Source of the DNA: Methanosphaera sp. rholeuAM74
Lineage (GTDB): Archaea > Methanobacteriota > Methanobacteria > Methanobacteriales > Methanobacteriaceae
Length of the DNA: 5,021 bases
NCBI GenBank assembly: GCA_003266075.1
Contig: MUZZ01000197.1
Location: 1-5,021, forward strand
Direction of reading: 5' to 3'
Positions 4,501 to 5,021 of this stretch are shown piece by piece. Position numbers and translations under genes: made by a program. Below the pieces are notes generated by a model, which saw only the letters and a program-made list of their open reading frames with translations, searched no databases and was not told the origin of the DNA. Positions within the stretch are counted from its first letter, which is position 1, and every line of letters begins with the position of its first letter.

Positions 4501-5021
4501 ATGGCTAATTTCGATAAAGAACTATGTGATTTATTAAGGGCAAGATTTCCATTCATCAACATTACCACATATGAAGAGGAACGCCTGGTCAATGAATTAA
4601 CAAGGATTGTAACGACCCCGGAATTGATACATACTCCACGTAAAGTATTTGTATGGAAGTCATCGGAGGGTTTCAGGAATAATGAAGGGATTATTGAAGA
4701 GGACACATTTGACAAACACTCTGCACTAAAATATATCAGGGAATATAATCAGCCAGCAGTATTCGTACTCCTAGACTTCCACATATTCTGTGAGAAATGT
4801 AACGGTGGTGTTGATAATAACATCGTAAGAAGTCTTAAGGATTTGATGCCTAATTTGAAGCAGAGCATGCAGCCAAAGAATGTCATATTTGTATCACCCA
4901 CATTCAATTCACCTGACGATTTAAAGAAGGATGTCACAGTACTGGACTTTGAACTTCCCCAACAGGAGGACATAGAAAGGGTCTTGAATGAAATAATAGA
5001 TGCGAATGCTGGTGGAAACCT
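4501..5021 (+). CDS. Ycf46-like AAA+ ATPase, N-terminal part only
   Basis: The reading frame opens at ATG 4501 and stays open for 173 codons to the window edge, so the C-terminus is missing. The visible part matches the N-terminal domain that precedes the ATPase core in Ycf46-type proteins: Arg-Ala-Arg-Phe-Pro (13-17), Glu-Glu-Glu-Arg (25-28), Val-Phe-Val-Trp (49-52), Val-Leu-Leu-Asp-Phe-His (89-94), Val-Arg-Ser-Leu-Lys-Asp-Leu (109-115), Val-Ile-Phe-Val-Ser-Pro (128-133), and Val-Thr-Val-Leu-Asp-Phe-Glu-Leu-Pro (145-153). Walker A and B motifs should follow beyond the edge. Cys97-Glu-Lys-Cys100 is an unexpected cysteine pair inserted after the Asp-Phe-His strand. The protein would be a cytosolic ring ATPase acting on partner proteins. 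A Synechocystis Ycf46 has been linked to inorganic-carbon use; whether that applies here is unknown. Confidence 0.78.
   Translation, partial: MANFDKELCDLLRARFPFINITTYEEERLVNELTRIVTTPELIHTPRKVFVWKSSEGFRNNEGIIEEDTFDKHSALKYIREYNQPAVFVLLDFHIFCEKCNGGVDNNIVRSLKDLMPNLKQSMQPKNVIFVSPTFNSPDDLKKDVTVLDFELPQQEDIERVLNEIIDANAGGN

Noticed and set aside
4476..4973. Two minus-strand open frames (4476-4715 and 4749-4973)
   Set aside because: Antisense shadows of the Ycf46-like frame, whose conserved motifs run through both.
1..5021. CRISPR array, tRNA, rRNA or insertion sequence
   Set aside because: No regularly spaced repeats, no tRNA-like cloverleaf, no transposase-like frame and no terminal inverted repeats found on reading both strands.

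Overview
The window is AT-rich and reads as archaeal DNA, most likely from a methanogen of the order Methanobacteriales (Methanosphaera or Methanobrevibacter type). The evidence is strong GGAGG-type Shine-Dalgarno sites on some genes, TATA-box promoters with probable leaderless or near-leaderless transcripts on others, oligo-T transcription ends, and a secreted protein whose mature end starts Gly-Leu-Phe-Asp, a form I associate with these archaea. The assignment is inferred from style and was not tested by any search.

Left part (1-1412): a strongly T-biased non-coding stretch (1-446) with one clear hairpin; a small secreted protein (447-869) ending at a double oligo-T terminator; and a stand-alone hotdog-fold acyl-CoA thioesterase (1017-1412) that looks leaderless.

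Middle part (1413-2321): a minus-strand gene that appears broken by a frameshift (1452-1795). Its first half is a 59-residue ORF; its second half, in another frame, is an Asn-rich linker plus a C-terminal membrane helix. Divergent from it is a 67-residue ribbon-helix-helix protein (1880-2083) with an acidic antitoxin-like tail but no visible toxin. Its codon use is unlike that of its neighbours.

Right part (2322-5021): the most interesting block. A divergent promoter region with a perfect 9-bp inverted repeat separates a minus-strand zinc-ribbon, helix-rich protein (2322-3224) from a plus-strand cluster: a DUF2997-like protein (3365-3571), a protein made of two tandem DUF1257-like units (3580-4344), and the start of a Ycf46-like AAA+ ATPase (4501 to the window edge). 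DUF2997, DUF1257 and Ycf46 are proteins I know from cyanobacteria (Ycf46 also from plastids). Here they are together in an archaeon, with DUF1257 doubled and a zinc-ribbon protein next door. A reasonable working model is an ATP-driven remodelling machine in which the two small proteins are partners or adaptors of the ATPase and the zinc-ribbon protein is a sensor, target or adaptor. The model is inference; the family calls were made by eye from sequence patterns.
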